From the NCBI RefSeq assembly GCF_000524195.1, contig NW_020170509.1:19392-83391 (forward strand): 64,000 bases of DNA, written 5' to 3'. This document shows positions 10,658-23,461 of the stretch, in pieces. The first letter of the stretch is position 1. Each line of letters opens with the position of its first letter. Both the position numbers and the translations under genes were made by a program. Source of the stretch: Echinococcus granulosus (taxonomy: Eukaryota; Platyhelminthes; Cestoda; Cyclophyllidea; Taeniidae). The notes beneath the pieces were generated by a model, which did not search any database, was not told the origin of the DNA, and saw only the letters and a list, made by a program, of their open reading frames with translations.

Positions 10658-13600
10658 GTAGGTTTTATTGTGAGCATTCTTTTTATTGAAGCACCTTGTA
10701 TTTGCCGAGTGTTGGGAACTCTTGCTATAGGATATTGGAATTCGAATATGACATTGCATTGTGGAGGTGGATGTCAGTATTGAAGTGTACCAAAGCAATC
10801 GAAAGCCGGAATTGTAGCAAAGGATGTCATTGACAATAAAACGTGGTGGATTTTATGGCATGCATAGGAAGGAATTTCATAAATCGGCATCAACCATCGC
10901 CAGGCTGAAGTTGGAATGAGATGTGGCTGTTGTACGATTGTGCGTTTGCTTGTTTTGGAAGCGCTCGTGTCCTGTGGGTCATGTTTCTAGGCTACAAATG
11001 CATTGATGGCAGTCGGTAAAGAATGCACGTCTTCGGTTGTGGCACAGTTTCTTATTCAATTGAATGGAGTCCACGGAAATGACCTATGGGAATTTGCGAT
11101 CTCATTCCTGAGATTTGCGTTTGTTGCTCGGAAATTTTAGGCTTTTAGACGCCAAAGTTGTATCTGTCGGCGAATGGAAGCGTACGAGTGTGATCGGCTC
11201 TGCATTGTCTGACGCTCAAGGCTATCTGTACACTTGCAAGTTTGACTGATGTTGTGCTTGGTTGTTAGCGTTTGAGCTGCAAATATTATTGCTGTTTTAT
11301 GTGACATGGAGTGAATCCAGTTGCAGTGTTTGAAATTTGCATCCCTGACCTTGGTACTACTCAGCTCGCGTCCTCTTGACATCCATTCATCGGCTTAAAG
11401 GAGTGCTTTGACGTCATCTCCCTTTGCACCTCTTCTGCAATCAATGCGAAGCTTACTACTTTGATCTCCTTATCTGTCATCTGGTCTGAAAATCATCGTC
11501 TGTTTTAATGGTAAGTCCACTACTGATGAATTTGTTGATAGGGACATTTGAAATGTAGTGATAAGTCGTCAACACTGATTCACGCAGATTTGCATTAAAG
11601 GAGTTGCATTTGTTTCTTCAGGTTTGCATCTCTGCCGAACATCATTTCCGTACCTTGGTCTTGTGATGATGATTTCCGCTGATTAGAACATTTAAAATAG
11701 AAGTTGCGTTAGAGCTGCTCTGATTCGTATAACGTGACGGGCATTCGTGTTCTTCCTTTTGGACAAATGCAAGTCGAATGGTGTGTTGACAAGTTAGGTG
11801 CATGTTCGCTGTACGACCACATCAAAATTTGTGCGGCACTTTCATGGTCAATGGGAAATTGTTTTGTCTACTATAAAGGATGCAAACAATTTGGCATTAA
11901 CAAATGTGCTCCCGCATATACTTCAGATTTCTTTCTGAAGGAAACGTCAACTGCGTTGTCAGTTTTGCTAGAATGAAATCCACGATGGGATAAAAAGTAG
12001 CATTGGCCATCAAACTCGCCTGCAAAAGAGGGGGAGAATGAGGATTCAGGACGATGTAACGTGCCACACCCTAAAAGCAACTCCGGGAAGGCATTATTCT
12101 CAAACCTCAAAAACGACAAAACAAGTTTGCATAGACATGGGACGAATGCCTCAACTACGGCAATTGCATTAAATTGGATCGACTGTATCCCACTGAGCGG
12201 TTTGGACACCGCCCTGCCATCCACCGTTGCTGTGCTGGATGCTGAGTAGGCCGTTGACTGGCTGGTTGGTGTGCTGAATTAATGGTAGGCTGCAGTAAAT
12301 TGTTGGGCTCCTGCTTTGCGAGGCATTGCTTTGTCCACTGACTTCACCTGATTTGTACTGTTTTCTCTCGGCACTGTGGCATGAAAATTGGCGCCTGCTT
12401 GTAAACTACCTTTTTATGTTCCCTCCTAGCTGAATTTATGCTGTTGTCCCCCCCTTTGTCCGTCTTCATCTCTGTGTGATCACGTGTATCTGGTAAAGCC
12501 TCAATGAATGAATTGCATGGTGGATATCATGTTTAATTTATTCACTGTGGTCGGCAGTTCGCAAGCCTGTCAAATGTTCAACCTGCTTGTGGAAATCATT
12601 CTACGATTTTAATACGCCAATACCGTCATTGTCGCTGCCGCTTTCATCAAATTTCTGTTATTGTTGCTGGAGAAGTTACAGCTGCTATCTGTGTGGCCCC
12701 AGTCAGTGTGTAACAGGAGGTGGAGTAGGTGGATGCAGTGTTGGTGATGCTAATACTGCCCGACATACTGCTTCTTGGCGCAGACGAACGCAGTGGTCCA
12801 GAGGCAGGCAAGCAGACGGGTAGGGACAGTTGGAATAGACGCACATTTACCTCTATTACGGAGTGGCTGATGAGACGCAGCTGCAGTACATATTGTGCGT
12901 ATCTGCTACTGGTCAGTTGGGGAGAGGGTTTTCACAATGTTTCCACAATCTGCTGCGTGTGTTGTGGGAAGCGTTGTTGCATTTGCCTCCCACTCTCACA
13001 GTGTGTGCGCTGCATTGTCAATGAAGGAATTGAATTGATTTGCTCACAATGGTAAACACCTTATCAGTCTGTAACTTTATGTTCGCAGCTGTGAAAAGTG
13101 CGCGACAATTGTATAATGTCGGATCTGTCGCAATGACACTATTGTCCTCTCGCCACAGACTGCTTCCTCTTGCTGGTTGAACCGTTAATTTTGCGCCTGC
13201 TGCTGTTGGTGGTTCTGCTGTAGATGCAACTGTGATTGTATCTGCTGGTGGTCCTAGTGTTTGTGCTGTCACCGCATCTGTTGCTGCTAGTGTTACAGCT
13301 GGTTGTTGTGTGGCCTGAGTTGGTGTAGCAGGAGGTAGATGTCATGAGAATGGAGAAGTGAAGAGACGTTGCAACTATAAATAGTTGCTCTAAACCTCAT
13401 TGCTATTCGGTGGGATGGGTACTACATGGATGGAACGTCTGAACTGTGAAGCAGTAAATGAAATAATTTGTTGAAGGTATGGTGGAGTAGAACGCCACCT
13501 CACGGCCGCCTTGCTTTACTTTCACTGCTATGCTTGACTGAACTAGACCAAAGCCGACAATTGTCCGTTTCTCTTTTGCCATGGCCCGGTGAGCTGTATA

Positions 13601-16600
13601 GGGTCATGTTGCGGGATGCTGGTTGCCGCAGTTGAAGTAAGAGGCTGGTGAATGGGGTAGTTGACCTCAAGCTGGTTGGCTGGCTGTATGGAAGACGAAA
13701 AGTGGCCCGTACTCGCTTTAAGTGTTGTGATTGTAGTTGGGTTGAAATGATGCTACAGCTATGGTGTTTGCATTCCTCCTTTTTGGGCCGAATGCGTCGC
13801 GATTTGTTGCAAATTGCGGACTGGAGTCCGTCTTTTATAACGTGTTATGCTCTTCCATTCCAATTGCATCCTCGCAGCCAGCTCTTCTCTCCTCCTCTCT
13901 CTGATCGCGTGTTTTCGTGTTTGCTGCAAGTAAGGAAATTTATTTAATCCTGGATATTATTTTTGATTTATTTACGATGGTTCGCATTTTGTCAGCCTGC
14001 AAGTTGATGTGCCTGCGAATGCAGTGTGTGCGACGATTGCAAAACAGCAACATTGTCATTGTCGCTAGTGTCCTCGTGACAACTCCTGTTGTCCGCACTG
14101 AAGTTGTTCGCGTTAACTAGAGGTGCTGCCTTGGTTGCAACTGCGAGCACGACAGAAATGAGCTGGGGCAATCAGGCAGAGTCGAATGAAGAGGTTTGAT
14201 GAATATGTTGGAATGCTGAGAATGGGCTAAAAGCGCGATGAAAGGGAAAGAGAGAGCATGACGGCAGTTGGTTGTTGGGATAGTCGCAGCGGTTGAATTT
14301 TTGCCCATGTTCGTATTCGAGTGACACGATTTTCTGCATTGTCTTCCTTTTTTCTTGGATCCGTTTGTTCAACACGGCTGGGCGATGACGGCATGCTGAA
14401 AACTTGCTTTCAAATACGTTTGCCTTACTCTTCGTCTTTCTCTTCCCAATCCCCTCTGCTGCGTAGTCGTTGCCGTAGCCGCATTCGTCGGTTTCCACCC
14501 TTCTACCTTTATGATATCACTTTATTGTCGTATTTTATTGTATTGACATGGAATGATATGAATTGAATTGCATCGGGTCGGCATGGAATGTAAAGGGCAA
14601 AGCGAATGGGATGGAAATTCAGTTGGATATCGTACGGTGTGCATGAGATACGTTGTGAGGTAGCCGTTGGTACGACGTCTCTTGGGTCGATTGGTGGTTT
14701 GCGGTGACGACGTAGTTTTTTGTGTCTTTCAAGACATGCAAGGAAGGAAGGAGTGATGGGCAAGGGAGAGCAGAGTGCAATTAGTTGGCCGTCAGGCAGA
14801 TGTGACGAGTGGAAGGAGGTAAAGAGGCGAAGATGCACAGCAGTAAGTGGTTGCTCTAAATACCATTGCCAGGTGAACGGATGACTGCTGTATAGATTGA
14901 ATGAGGGAACAATGGGGCGGTTAATCTTCGGATCCGTGAAAGAAATGATGGAACGGGTCGCACTTCACATACTCCTTGCTTGACTTTGCTATACGCTATT
15001 CTGCTTGACTGGACTGAACTGGATTGGAATCAACACAGTGCGACTTCCTTTTTCACTCTGCCCCACCCAGCTGCGATGCTGCATGTTGTTTGGTGCCGAT
15101 TACCGTAGTCAACAGAGGAGGCTTCTGGCTGCAGGAGTTCAACCACCAACTAGATTCCTAACTGACTGAGCTATTGGCATTTCTGCTGTTTGACTGAGTG
15201 CCTCCTAGATTTGATGCTTTTCAGTGTGTGAACTCTGGCCTGCCTCGACCAACTCGTTATGTTCTCTTAATCCCAGAAGTATCTCTGTGGCCATCATCTC
15301 TACCTCTTGCTGTGTCAGGTGTATTGTAAGTGAATTGATTCCATGTTGGTGATCTTGTATGAATGTGAGAGTCCTTAGAATTGGCCTGTTGGATGCTGTA
15401 ATCCCATTCCAGAGGTTTGCGTTCGCTGAGTGGACACTGGTGATTTTTAGCTGCTGGGGTCATATCTGACGGCGAGCAGAAGCGTACGACTCTGACCTGC
15501 TCTGTACTTTCTAGAGCGTGCCTACCGCATAAAAAATGATTTGCTGGTTTAGCGTTTGGCCTGAATTCTTCTGTTTTGTGTGACACAGTAAATCTATTTG
15601 CATGTGTTCACATTTTCTTCCCTAACCTTGATAGGACACCTCTTGTGGCTTATCCTTCTCTCTATTGGCCAAGGGGTGTTCTGACATCCTTTCTCTTCAA
15701 AACTTCTGTCATCAATCTGAAGCCTGCTGTTTTACTTCCGCAGTCCATCATCTGCCGTGAAGATAGTTGATGTCCGCTAGCATGGTAAGCTGACTGCTGA
15801 TGAATTTGTTGATAGTGACATTTGAAATGCAGTGATGCGATGCCAACACTGAATTACGTAGATGTGTTGAAGGAGTTCCATTTGTTCCTTCAGGTCTGCA
15901 ACCTTACCAAACATTGTTTCGAAAGTCGGTCTTGTGGTGATTTTCACTAATGGGGACGCTTGACGTTCAAGTTGAGTTTGAGGTGCTCAAACTCCCTTCT
16001 TTGGGACATACAAATCAACTGCTGGTGTGTCGACAAGTGTGATCTAGGTTTTCAGTAGTGTCATCAAAATCTGTACGACTAGTTGCAGAAGCATAGACAT
16101 TTAGTAGACAGCAGCTATCATAGGACAAATGTCATTAGGATGTTGAATTGAAGAGGCGTGGCAGCAGTAAGTGATTGTTTCACACTCCATTGGTAGGTGG
16201 AAGAATAGCTGCAGGATAGACGGAAAGAGGGAAAGGTGGAGCGTCGAATGGATATAATTGTGGAAGTAATGATGGGTTGCTCGACTGGCCTGAATGAGTT
16301 GTATCGGACTTCGGTGGGATGTCCTACGGTGTGTGTGAGATACACAGTGACGTAGACTTTGGTATGAGGTCCTTTGATGCCCTTGATAGTTTGCAGTAGC
16401 GATGGAGTCGTTTTGCGTTCTGTGAGTTGTAGATGGAGGGAAGTGGGTACTGAGCAAGGGAGAGCAGTATGCCATCAGTCACTAACAGCCGTCAGCCGGG
16501 TGCGATGAGAAGAAGGTTAGGAGACGTCGTAGCAGTAAGTGATTACTTTGAAAATTATTACTAGGGGAAGATCGAGTGGTGAATCACCGCATTTCTGGAT

Positions 16601-18119
16601 AATTGATGGACTAGATGGACACTTCGTGTCTACCTTGCTTTGCTTTAACCTTGGTCTGCACTACTTTAATTTACTAGAGTACGTCGGACTCGACACCACC
16701 CAACTGTTTCATTTGTACTCTTTCTTACTGAGGTGCGATTGTGCACGTTGTGCAGTGCCGATTGCTGAAGTTAACACGGGAGGCTGCTGACTGGAGAATT
16801 TTAACCACCAACTGCATTTCTTATTGACTGACCAATTGGCTGGGGGAAATTTTTGGACTCGATCACCACTAAACAAGGATTTTGTGCGTTGTTCCGTCGG
16901 TGTTCGCCCTCGTGGTCTTATGGTACCATGGAGTGTCGTGTGGCAACTTATTGCCTCGAGATGGTTGCTGCGTTTGTGTTTATTGGGCTGAATGTTTAGC
17001 GACGTGATGCAATGTGTGGACTTGAGTTGACACCCTTGCCTTGTTACGTTTTGCCTCCGCCACGTGCCAGCACGTGGATCTCTCTCTTCCTCTCCCTCTG
17101 TTTCTTTTTGCGTGTATTTCAGCCTCGTCGTCAGTGAATGAAATCAGTGATGCATATCAGGGTCGATTTGTTTGTGGTGTTTCGCAGTTTGTCAACCTCC
17201 TTGCTGATTTACTTCCCAGTGGAAAGCGCAAAACGCCAACATTTGTAGTTGCCGCAGTTGGACTGCTGGTACAGGGTATTCTGTGTACGGAAGCTGCTTG
17301 CATTGACTTGTGCTGGTATTGCTTCTGCTGCCGTTATCATAGATATCGGTGCTGGTGGGGCTGTTGCTATGACCTGTGGTGCCCGTGCTATAGGTAGTAC
17401 ATATTCGACCTCAGACGCGGTGCGTCAGGAGGAGGTGGTGGTGAAGATGAAAAATTCCGACCGATGCCTTGCTCGTTGGCGTGGGCGATTGAAGCGAGAT
17501 AAAGGCAAGTGAACATCGGTAGGATGGATGTGTTGAAATGTTTTTTGCTCTAATAACGTGATTAATGGGAACAGATGTGAAGTGTAATGAAATGAAGGGA
17601 TTGAGGGAGCCTCGTGGAAGTTGGATGTTTGGATGATCGGAGTGATGACACTGTTCTTCACGTTCCTGGGTCCACTTACACCACCAAGGGAGCGCTGCCT
17701 GCTAAGACATTGTCTCTAACTACGTTTGCTCTCATCATCGCCTTTCGTCCTCCAGTTTCTTCGATGTGGTTGTAGCTGTGTTAGCCTCGGCGATGGCATC
17801 GGCGCCAGCGTCCGTACTTGTCGACCTGGGATGCAACAAATCGTGAGGTAGTGTAAAATATTGAGAAGGAGAAACGAATTGTTGTGAATTGGACTTGCGC
17901 GTTATATATACCCTCTGGCAAATGCATCTGTGCGGCTACCTCTTTCCCTTTTATAATCTGGATGTCATGTTTGATTTATTTCCGTCGGTTTGCAGTTTGC
18001 CATCCTATCGGTTAATCTATGAACCTACCATTGTAAAGTGCGTGTCATCTGCAAGACGTCAACACTGTCATTGTCGATGTCGTCCTCGTATTCAGTCTAC
18101 TACAGTTTACTGGTGGTAC
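10658..18119. repeat. Array segment 3, longest run between exon relics
   Basis: Modules seen include intron-2-like DNA (10,880-11,090), B (11,510-11,690), A (12,075-12,260), C (12,530-12,600), GTT/GCT-rich DNA (12,640-12,770 and 13,180-13,330), S (13,345-13,650), C (13,960-14,110), P (14,290-14,480, with TTCGAGTGACACGATTTTCT) and a GGCATGGAATG block (14,530-14,700). They continue with S (14,830-15,170), intron-2-like DNA (15,340-15,760), B (15,785-15,990), two S blocks (16,130-16,240 and 16,500-16,810) and C (17,130-17,240). The S block is locally duplicated. No gene is supported. Confidence 0.55.
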
Positions 18120-18450
18120 TGGTGTTAGTTCTGAGAATAATCTCTCAACGCTGCTGTTAGATGCATCTTTATGTGTAGCGATTCTGAGCTATATTTCATA
18201 ATGGTGGAGGATACAATCAGTCAGGCCCGTGGACTGGATGGATGAAAGTGTTTGCAGAAGCCGTGGTGTGCAGTCTAACCGTTGAGTGTCAGGCCATCCA
18301 GTTAGATCATGCACAGCGGTCGGTGTCGAATTAAAACGATTGCATGGGCACCGGACTCTGCCAGCTTCCAAATCCTCTTCTTGACTGGTATTCCCGCGAA
18401 CTTCGAGTTGCGATTAGTGTCAGTGAGTATTTTGTTGATCAGATCAGCAG
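18120..18450 (+). pseudogene. Exon 1-intron 1-exon 2 relic 3
   Basis: The match starts in exon 1 (ATCTCTCAACGCTG against TCTCTCAACAATGG). It continues through the exon 1 end (AATGGTGGAGGATACAATCA against AATGATGGAGGCTATATTCA; CCCGTGGACTGG against CCATGTGGACTGGG) and an intron-1-like spacer. The exon 2 start follows (CAGAAGCCGTGGTGTGCAGT against TAGAAGCCGTGGTCTACAGC), then the exon 2 middle (CGAATTAAAACGATTGCATG). Keeping the intron indicates duplication of DNA, not of an mRNA copy. Stops and shifts make it non-coding. Confidence 0.65.
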
Positions 18451-19419
18451 ACGTGAGTGGGCGTTTGAAGGAGGGCATTGTTCTATTCAAAGGAGTGAGT
18501 TCAACATTGGCTTTCTTCGTACCGCCCAGTTGGTATAACCATTTGTTATAGGAGATTGGATTTCGTATCTGCCTATGTATTGTGTAGCCATTTGGAGCGA
18601 TTACGTTGTGATGTTTATGTCATGCATATGAACGAACCGTCAACTATCGCAAAGTTAAATCTGAACGATACAAAATAATGTGATATGCTACTGACCAAGA
18701 AGCAACTCTGAAAAAGTAATATTTTTTTAAATCTCAAAAAATGGCAACAAATTAAGTTGATATACATAGACGTGGAATCGATGCCTCACATCCGACGATT
18801 GCATTAAATTGGATCGCTGCATTCAGCAAAGGGGACCACGGACTGACTGGCTGGTTGAATGACCGATTGAATGATTGGCGGCAGTAAATTAATCTCGTGC
18901 ATCGCGAAGCATTGCATTGCCCTTTGTTTCCACCTGTTTCGTTCTCTTTTCCTCTCTACACTGTGGCATGTAATCTGACTCGTCTGTGAACTAGCTTGTC
19001 ATGTTCTCTCCTCAACTGCACCTTTGCGACTATCTCTCCCCCTTTCTTCCTCTACCTCTGTGTGTGTCCGACGCGTATTCAATGAAGAAAATACGTGGTG
19101 GATATCATGCTATCTCGATCCTTCTTTCTCGTGTATTTGTCTGCTGTCTTGACTTACCTGTTATGTTCTCCCTTTCGCAAGTGCATCTACACGACTACCT
19201 TTCTCCCTTTCTCAATCTGGATATCATGCTTGATGAATTCACGGTGGTTTGCAGTTTGCCAGTCTGTCGGTTCATCTGCCTACCTAGCAGTGGGAAGTGC
19301 AAGACGTCAGCACTGTCATTGTGCTGTTGTTCTCGTGACACCCGCTAATGTCATGCCAAATCTGTTCCCGTTTACTCATGATACGGTTGCTCCTGCTCTT
19401 GCTACTGCCGTTAGTTGCT
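18451..19419. repeat. Array segment between exon relics 3 and 4
   Basis: This contains the A block (18,720-18,870, with GATGCCTCACATCCGACGAT), an F-like stretch (18,890-18,970) and a C block (19,210-19,330, with TTGCCAGTCTGTCGGTTCAT). An AT-rich bit at 18,660-18,760 includes a short T run. No gene is supported. Confidence 0.5.
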
Positions 19420-19700
19420 AGAAGAGCCTTTCAACAATGTCGTCAGAAGTGTTTGGGCTGCGACTCTGCGGAATGTTTCACAATGGTGGAAAGTACTTTT
19501 AATCAGGCCCGTGGACTGGGTGAATAAAAATGTATGTGGAATGTCGAATGTCGGACCACCTCACTATAAGATCATCTACGTTGGTCGACGTCGACTTTCT
19601 CCGAATCCTCTTCTCGACCGGTATTCGGGTGAATTTTTGGGTTGCCAATGGTGTTTGCGGGTATTACAATGATCGGAGTCGTGAACGTGCATCTGGGATG
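19420..19700 (+). pseudogene. Exon 1-intron 1-exon 2 relic 4
   Basis: The strings AGAAGAGCCTTTCAACAATG and CCCGTGGACTGGGTGA match exon 1 (GAGGAGTCTCTCAACAATGG; CCATGTGGACTGGGAG). CCTCTTCTCGACCGGTATTC matches exon 2, and GATCGGAGTCGTGAACGTGC matches its ERSRGRE part. The exon 2 middle is closer to the other relics than to the intact gene (GGGTATTACAATGATCGG). The frame is broken. Confidence 0.6.
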
Positions 19701-19859
19701 GAAATAGAGCCCAGCGGCTGGAATCTTTTTTACAAGAGGATGGAACTTGCATCTTGTTGTTGCCTACTGTGGAGATAGGTATTAGCACGAAAACCTTCGG
19801 GATCAAATCCCAACAAACGGTGCTACAGGCGATCGCTAGAGATTGCAAAACCATCAAAG

Positions 19860-20006
19860 CGCTCTAAGTTCGCTTCCTCTTTAACCCTCCTTCCGACCGG
19901 TATTCCGGCATATTCGGGATTGCCAGTGTTGACCGCAGTTACTGCGATGATTAGAGCCGAGTACGTGAGGCTGTGATGGAAAGAGAACGCCGTGTTGATG
20001 AGAGGG
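19860..20006 (+). pseudogene. Exon 2 relic 5, best-preserved 3' end
   Basis: GCGCTCTAAGTTCGCTTCCT, CCCTCCTTCCGACCGGTATT and GATGGAAAGAGAACGCCGTG follow the exon 2 order closely, ending GATGAGAGGG before GTGAGTTTTTATC (donor at 20,007). An in-frame TAG interrupts the ERSRGRE region (GATTAGAGCC). It lies only about 160 bp after relic 4, so two partial copies are nested or back to back. Confidence 0.6.
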
Positions 20007-22329
20007 GTGAGTTTTTATCTTAGTATACTTTAGTATTCCCAGTTGCTGGAAACTTTTGCGAAAGGAGCTTGGATTTCGTGTTCTGTTTTGCATTGTGCAG
20101 GCAGGTGAATAGATAAATCTTATTGATTAGCATGAACGATGACCAAGGTAATGTTGAAGTGAGATGTGGATGGTGTTGTGCGATCGTCTGTTTGTTGGTT
20201 TAGAAAACTTATGAATTCTGTGGACCGTGTTTCTAGGCTACAAATGTAGTGATATAAGTGGATAACGAATGCGCGTCTTCTTATCCGGCATTTTTTTTAT
20301 TATTCAGTCGACTAGAGTCCTTGTAAGCGGCATGTGCGATACTGCAATACCATTCCTAAGGTTTACTTTTATTATGTGAAAATGAGTGGCTCTCAGAAGC
20401 TAATATTGTATCTAACGACGAATGGAAACATGCGACCATGACCTTCTCTGTGTTATCCAAAGCGTTTGCCTACCGGATGCGATCTCACTGCTGTTTGTAG
20501 ATCGGCCAGATTGACGGAATGTCTGCTGGTTGTCAGTGCTTAAGTTGCAACTAGTTCTGCCGTTTTGTGTGTTATGATGTGAACAAATATAGTTGCAGAA
20601 TATTTCACGTGTTTCCCTAACCCTTGTAGAACCCTTTCGCTCTTCTATTACTATATGTTCATTCTTTAAAAAGGATTCTTTTGACGTTTTTTTCCCTCCG
20701 AATTCTTCTGCAATCAATCTGAATTCCGCTGTTTTACTTCTGTAACCCTTAATTTGATGTGGGGATCATTCTCTCCTGTTGGAGTGGTAAGTCGATCACT
20801 GATGAACTTGATGATAGGGACATTTGAATTGCCATAATGCGGTGTCATCGCCGATTTGTTCAGAAATGCACTGAGGGAGTTCCATTTGTTCCTTCAGGTG
20901 TGCAACCCTGCTGAACATCATTTCGTGCGTTAGCCATGTGATAATGTTTACTGATGGGGCCATTTGAAGTTGAAGTTGTGTTAGAGCTGCTCCAACTCGC
21001 ATGTCATGTGGTCCGCATTCGCTTCTTTTCCCGCGAACAAATAGAAATCGGCTGATTGTGCAATGCAACTGCCGCATGATGTGTAGACATGTGTTGTCCA
21101 AGTTCTGCGTCAGCATGATCAATGGAAAAGCTGTGTAGTTCAAACTAAATGTTGCAAACGAATTGGAAATAACACTTTAATAAATGCAAATTCTCTCCTG
21201 TGAAAACTTTAGGTTACTTGGTGGAGGAAACATCGACTGCGCTGGCGGTATTACAGAAGTAGGACCTACGATAAGACATAGAGCAACAATGGATGTTGGA
21301 TTACCCTGCAAAATAGAGAACGATAATTCAGTTTAGTGTATTGCGCCGGTGTTTGAACAGCAACTGCAGGAAGGGGAAATTCGTGGTTCTTATATCCGGC
21401 ATAATAATTTAATATGTAGGCATGGGATGGATGTCTCGACTACGATGATTGCACTAAATCGGAACAACTTGACGCAATCGGGTGGTTTGGACATTGTCCT
21501 GTCAACCAGCGTTGTGTTGGAGGATGGTGATTGCCGTATTTAACAAGGGAGACTGTTGACCAACTAGTTGGTTGAATGACCGATTGAATGATTGGCGGTA
21601 GTAAATTGCTGGACTCGCGTATAGCGAAGCATTGCCTTTCTCTCTGTCTCCACCTCTTCCCTTCGTTATTCCTCCCTGCACTGGGGCACGGGACTTAGCT
21701 CTTGTGAACTAGTCACGTTCTCCTCCCAATTGCACAAACGGGGCTACCCATCCCCCCCCCCCCCTTCTCCCTCTCTATACCCATCTGTGCGTATGCGCGT
21801 GTGCCCGTGTTCTGCGCATCGTTAGTAGTTGAATGAATGCGGTAGTGGGCATCAGGCTTGGTTTGTTCATGGTGGCTCGCATTTTGTCAGCCCGTCAGTT
21901 GATCCGCCTGCTTGTGGAGATACCTGCCTATTGCAAGACCCCAACAGTGTCATTGTCAGTGTTGTTCATATGGAAGCAGTTTTCCTCCACGAGCGGTGCT
22001 TTTGAGGTTGCTGCTGTTATTGTGGGTGTTGTTGGTGCTTGTACTGTTGCTGCTGTCGCAACTGGTGCTGCTGGTGTTATAGCTGGTATCTTTCAGTGTG
22101 GTCTTAGTCAAGATATGATATTATATGAAGGCGGATGAGGTGAATGCAGTTTTCATGATGCTAATACTGGCTGACGCATTAATTGTTGACGCTGGCGACA
22201 GCAATGAGGTGGGTCAAGCAGGATGGCATTCAGAGACACCATTGTTCACTTCTACGGAATGTCTGGGGGGAGTTAGCTCCAGAACGATTTATGCTTAACA
22301 GTTTCTGTTGAGTTAAGAGGGAGGCAGTC
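20007..22329. repeat. Array segment 4
   Basis: The order is intron-2-like DNA (20,140-20,290), B (20,790-21,010), A (21,400-21,560), an F-like stretch (21,600-21,730), a C13 homopolymer (21,752-21,764), C (21,830-21,960) and a GTT/GCT-rich stretch (21,960-22,140). The C block has an open frame of 101 codons (21,833-22,138) that is Ala/Val/Gly-rich. It is treated as repeat-derived, not as a gene. Confidence 0.55.
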
Positions 22330-22850
22330 TTTTTACAGATTGTCACTTTTTGCTGAGGGTGTACTTCTATCATCGTGAAATTTGCTCCCAATTGTCTAAA
22401 AGAATGCTCTCGACCGATGTGTTAGTTCACATTTACTTTCATTCGACAGGAAAAACTTGTGATGTAACTCACTTTATCGGTCGCGATACTAGTAACCCTT
22501 ACCTTCGTTCGGAATACGGCCAATCGTGGGACCCGAAATATTCATACAAAGAGGCTGCTACGAAGCGTCTCGATTGATTTATATGAGCCTATCTGACATC
22601 CACCTCCTACCAACGACTCCACATCAGTCAAGAAATCGCACTGCCATCGTCTTATGAGGCAATACACACCGATTAATGGGGGAGTGTTATGCCGACAGAA
22701 GAACATTCTTTGAATGAAACCGAAGATACGGTGAGGGAGAGGAGGAAAGAGGAAAATGTTATCGAAGTTCCAGTGGATCGTTGGTGGTTTTCCTTCTTTA
22801 GGAGGTTCATGAATTTCAGTTGCAAGAAGCGCCATTTCATCTGAAGGATC
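22330..22850. repeat. Long dispersed module, copy 1
   Basis: This copy starts GGCAGTCTTTTTACAGATTG and ends near GCGCCATTTCATCTGAAGGA. It matches, in order, copies at about 24,340-24,975 and 32,120-32,850. It differs from them internally at 22,450-22,577, where a 42-residue open stretch (GRDTSNPYLRSEYGQSWDPK at its centre) follows an acceptor-like CGACAG and ends in TGA. That stretch may be an exon remnant of an unknown gene. Confidence 0.5.
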
Positions 22851-23361
22851 TTTGTGCGGACGTATGTCTGTCTCTTATTGTCGGTGTGTGTGCGCTGCAT
22901 TGGAAATGAATGAAATGAATCGCGGTGATGATGGATTTGGTCGCAATCCTTTGCAGTATGTCAGCCCGTCAGGTGGTCTACCTAGCAGCAGAAAGTGTGG
23001 GATGATTGCAAAATGTCATCTTTATCTCACTATTACTGTTGTCCTCGTGTCACAGGCTTTTGTCCGTATCGAAGCTGCTTCCTTTTGTTGTTGTTGTTGG
23101 TGATGATGCCCTTACTGACATAGTTGTACTGTTGCAGCTGCAACTGTAATTGTATCTGTTGGTGGTCTTGATGTAGTTGTTGAAACTACTGGTTCCTCTG
23201 TGTGACATGAGTCAATATAGCAGGAGTTGGGTTGCCATGACGGTGAGGATATTTAGGAGCCGCACGTGAATGCTTTAACGTCCATTGCTAAGTGGAGAGA
23301 TGACTGCTGTCTACATGTAACCCTTAAACGATGGAGCTGTGAAACGATGAATGTGTGGAAT
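22851..23361. repeat. Array segment 5, up to the gap
   Basis: This holds a C block (22,900-23,060), a GTT-rich stretch with (TTG)5 near 23,082-23,100, and the start of an S block (23,220-23,361). It runs into the assembly gap. No gene is supported. Confidence 0.5.
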
Positions 23362-23461
23362 NNNNNNNNNNNNNNNNNNNNNNNNNNNNNNNNNNNNNNN
23401 NNNNNNNNNNNNNNNNNNNNNNNNNNNNNNNNNNNNNNNNNNNNNNNNNNNNNNNNNNNNN
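23362..23461. other. Assembly gap of exactly 100 N
   Basis: One hundred consecutive N bases are the usual placeholder for a gap of unknown length. It falls inside an S block of the array, where repeat collapse is expected. Open frames that cross it are artefacts. Confidence 0.98.
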
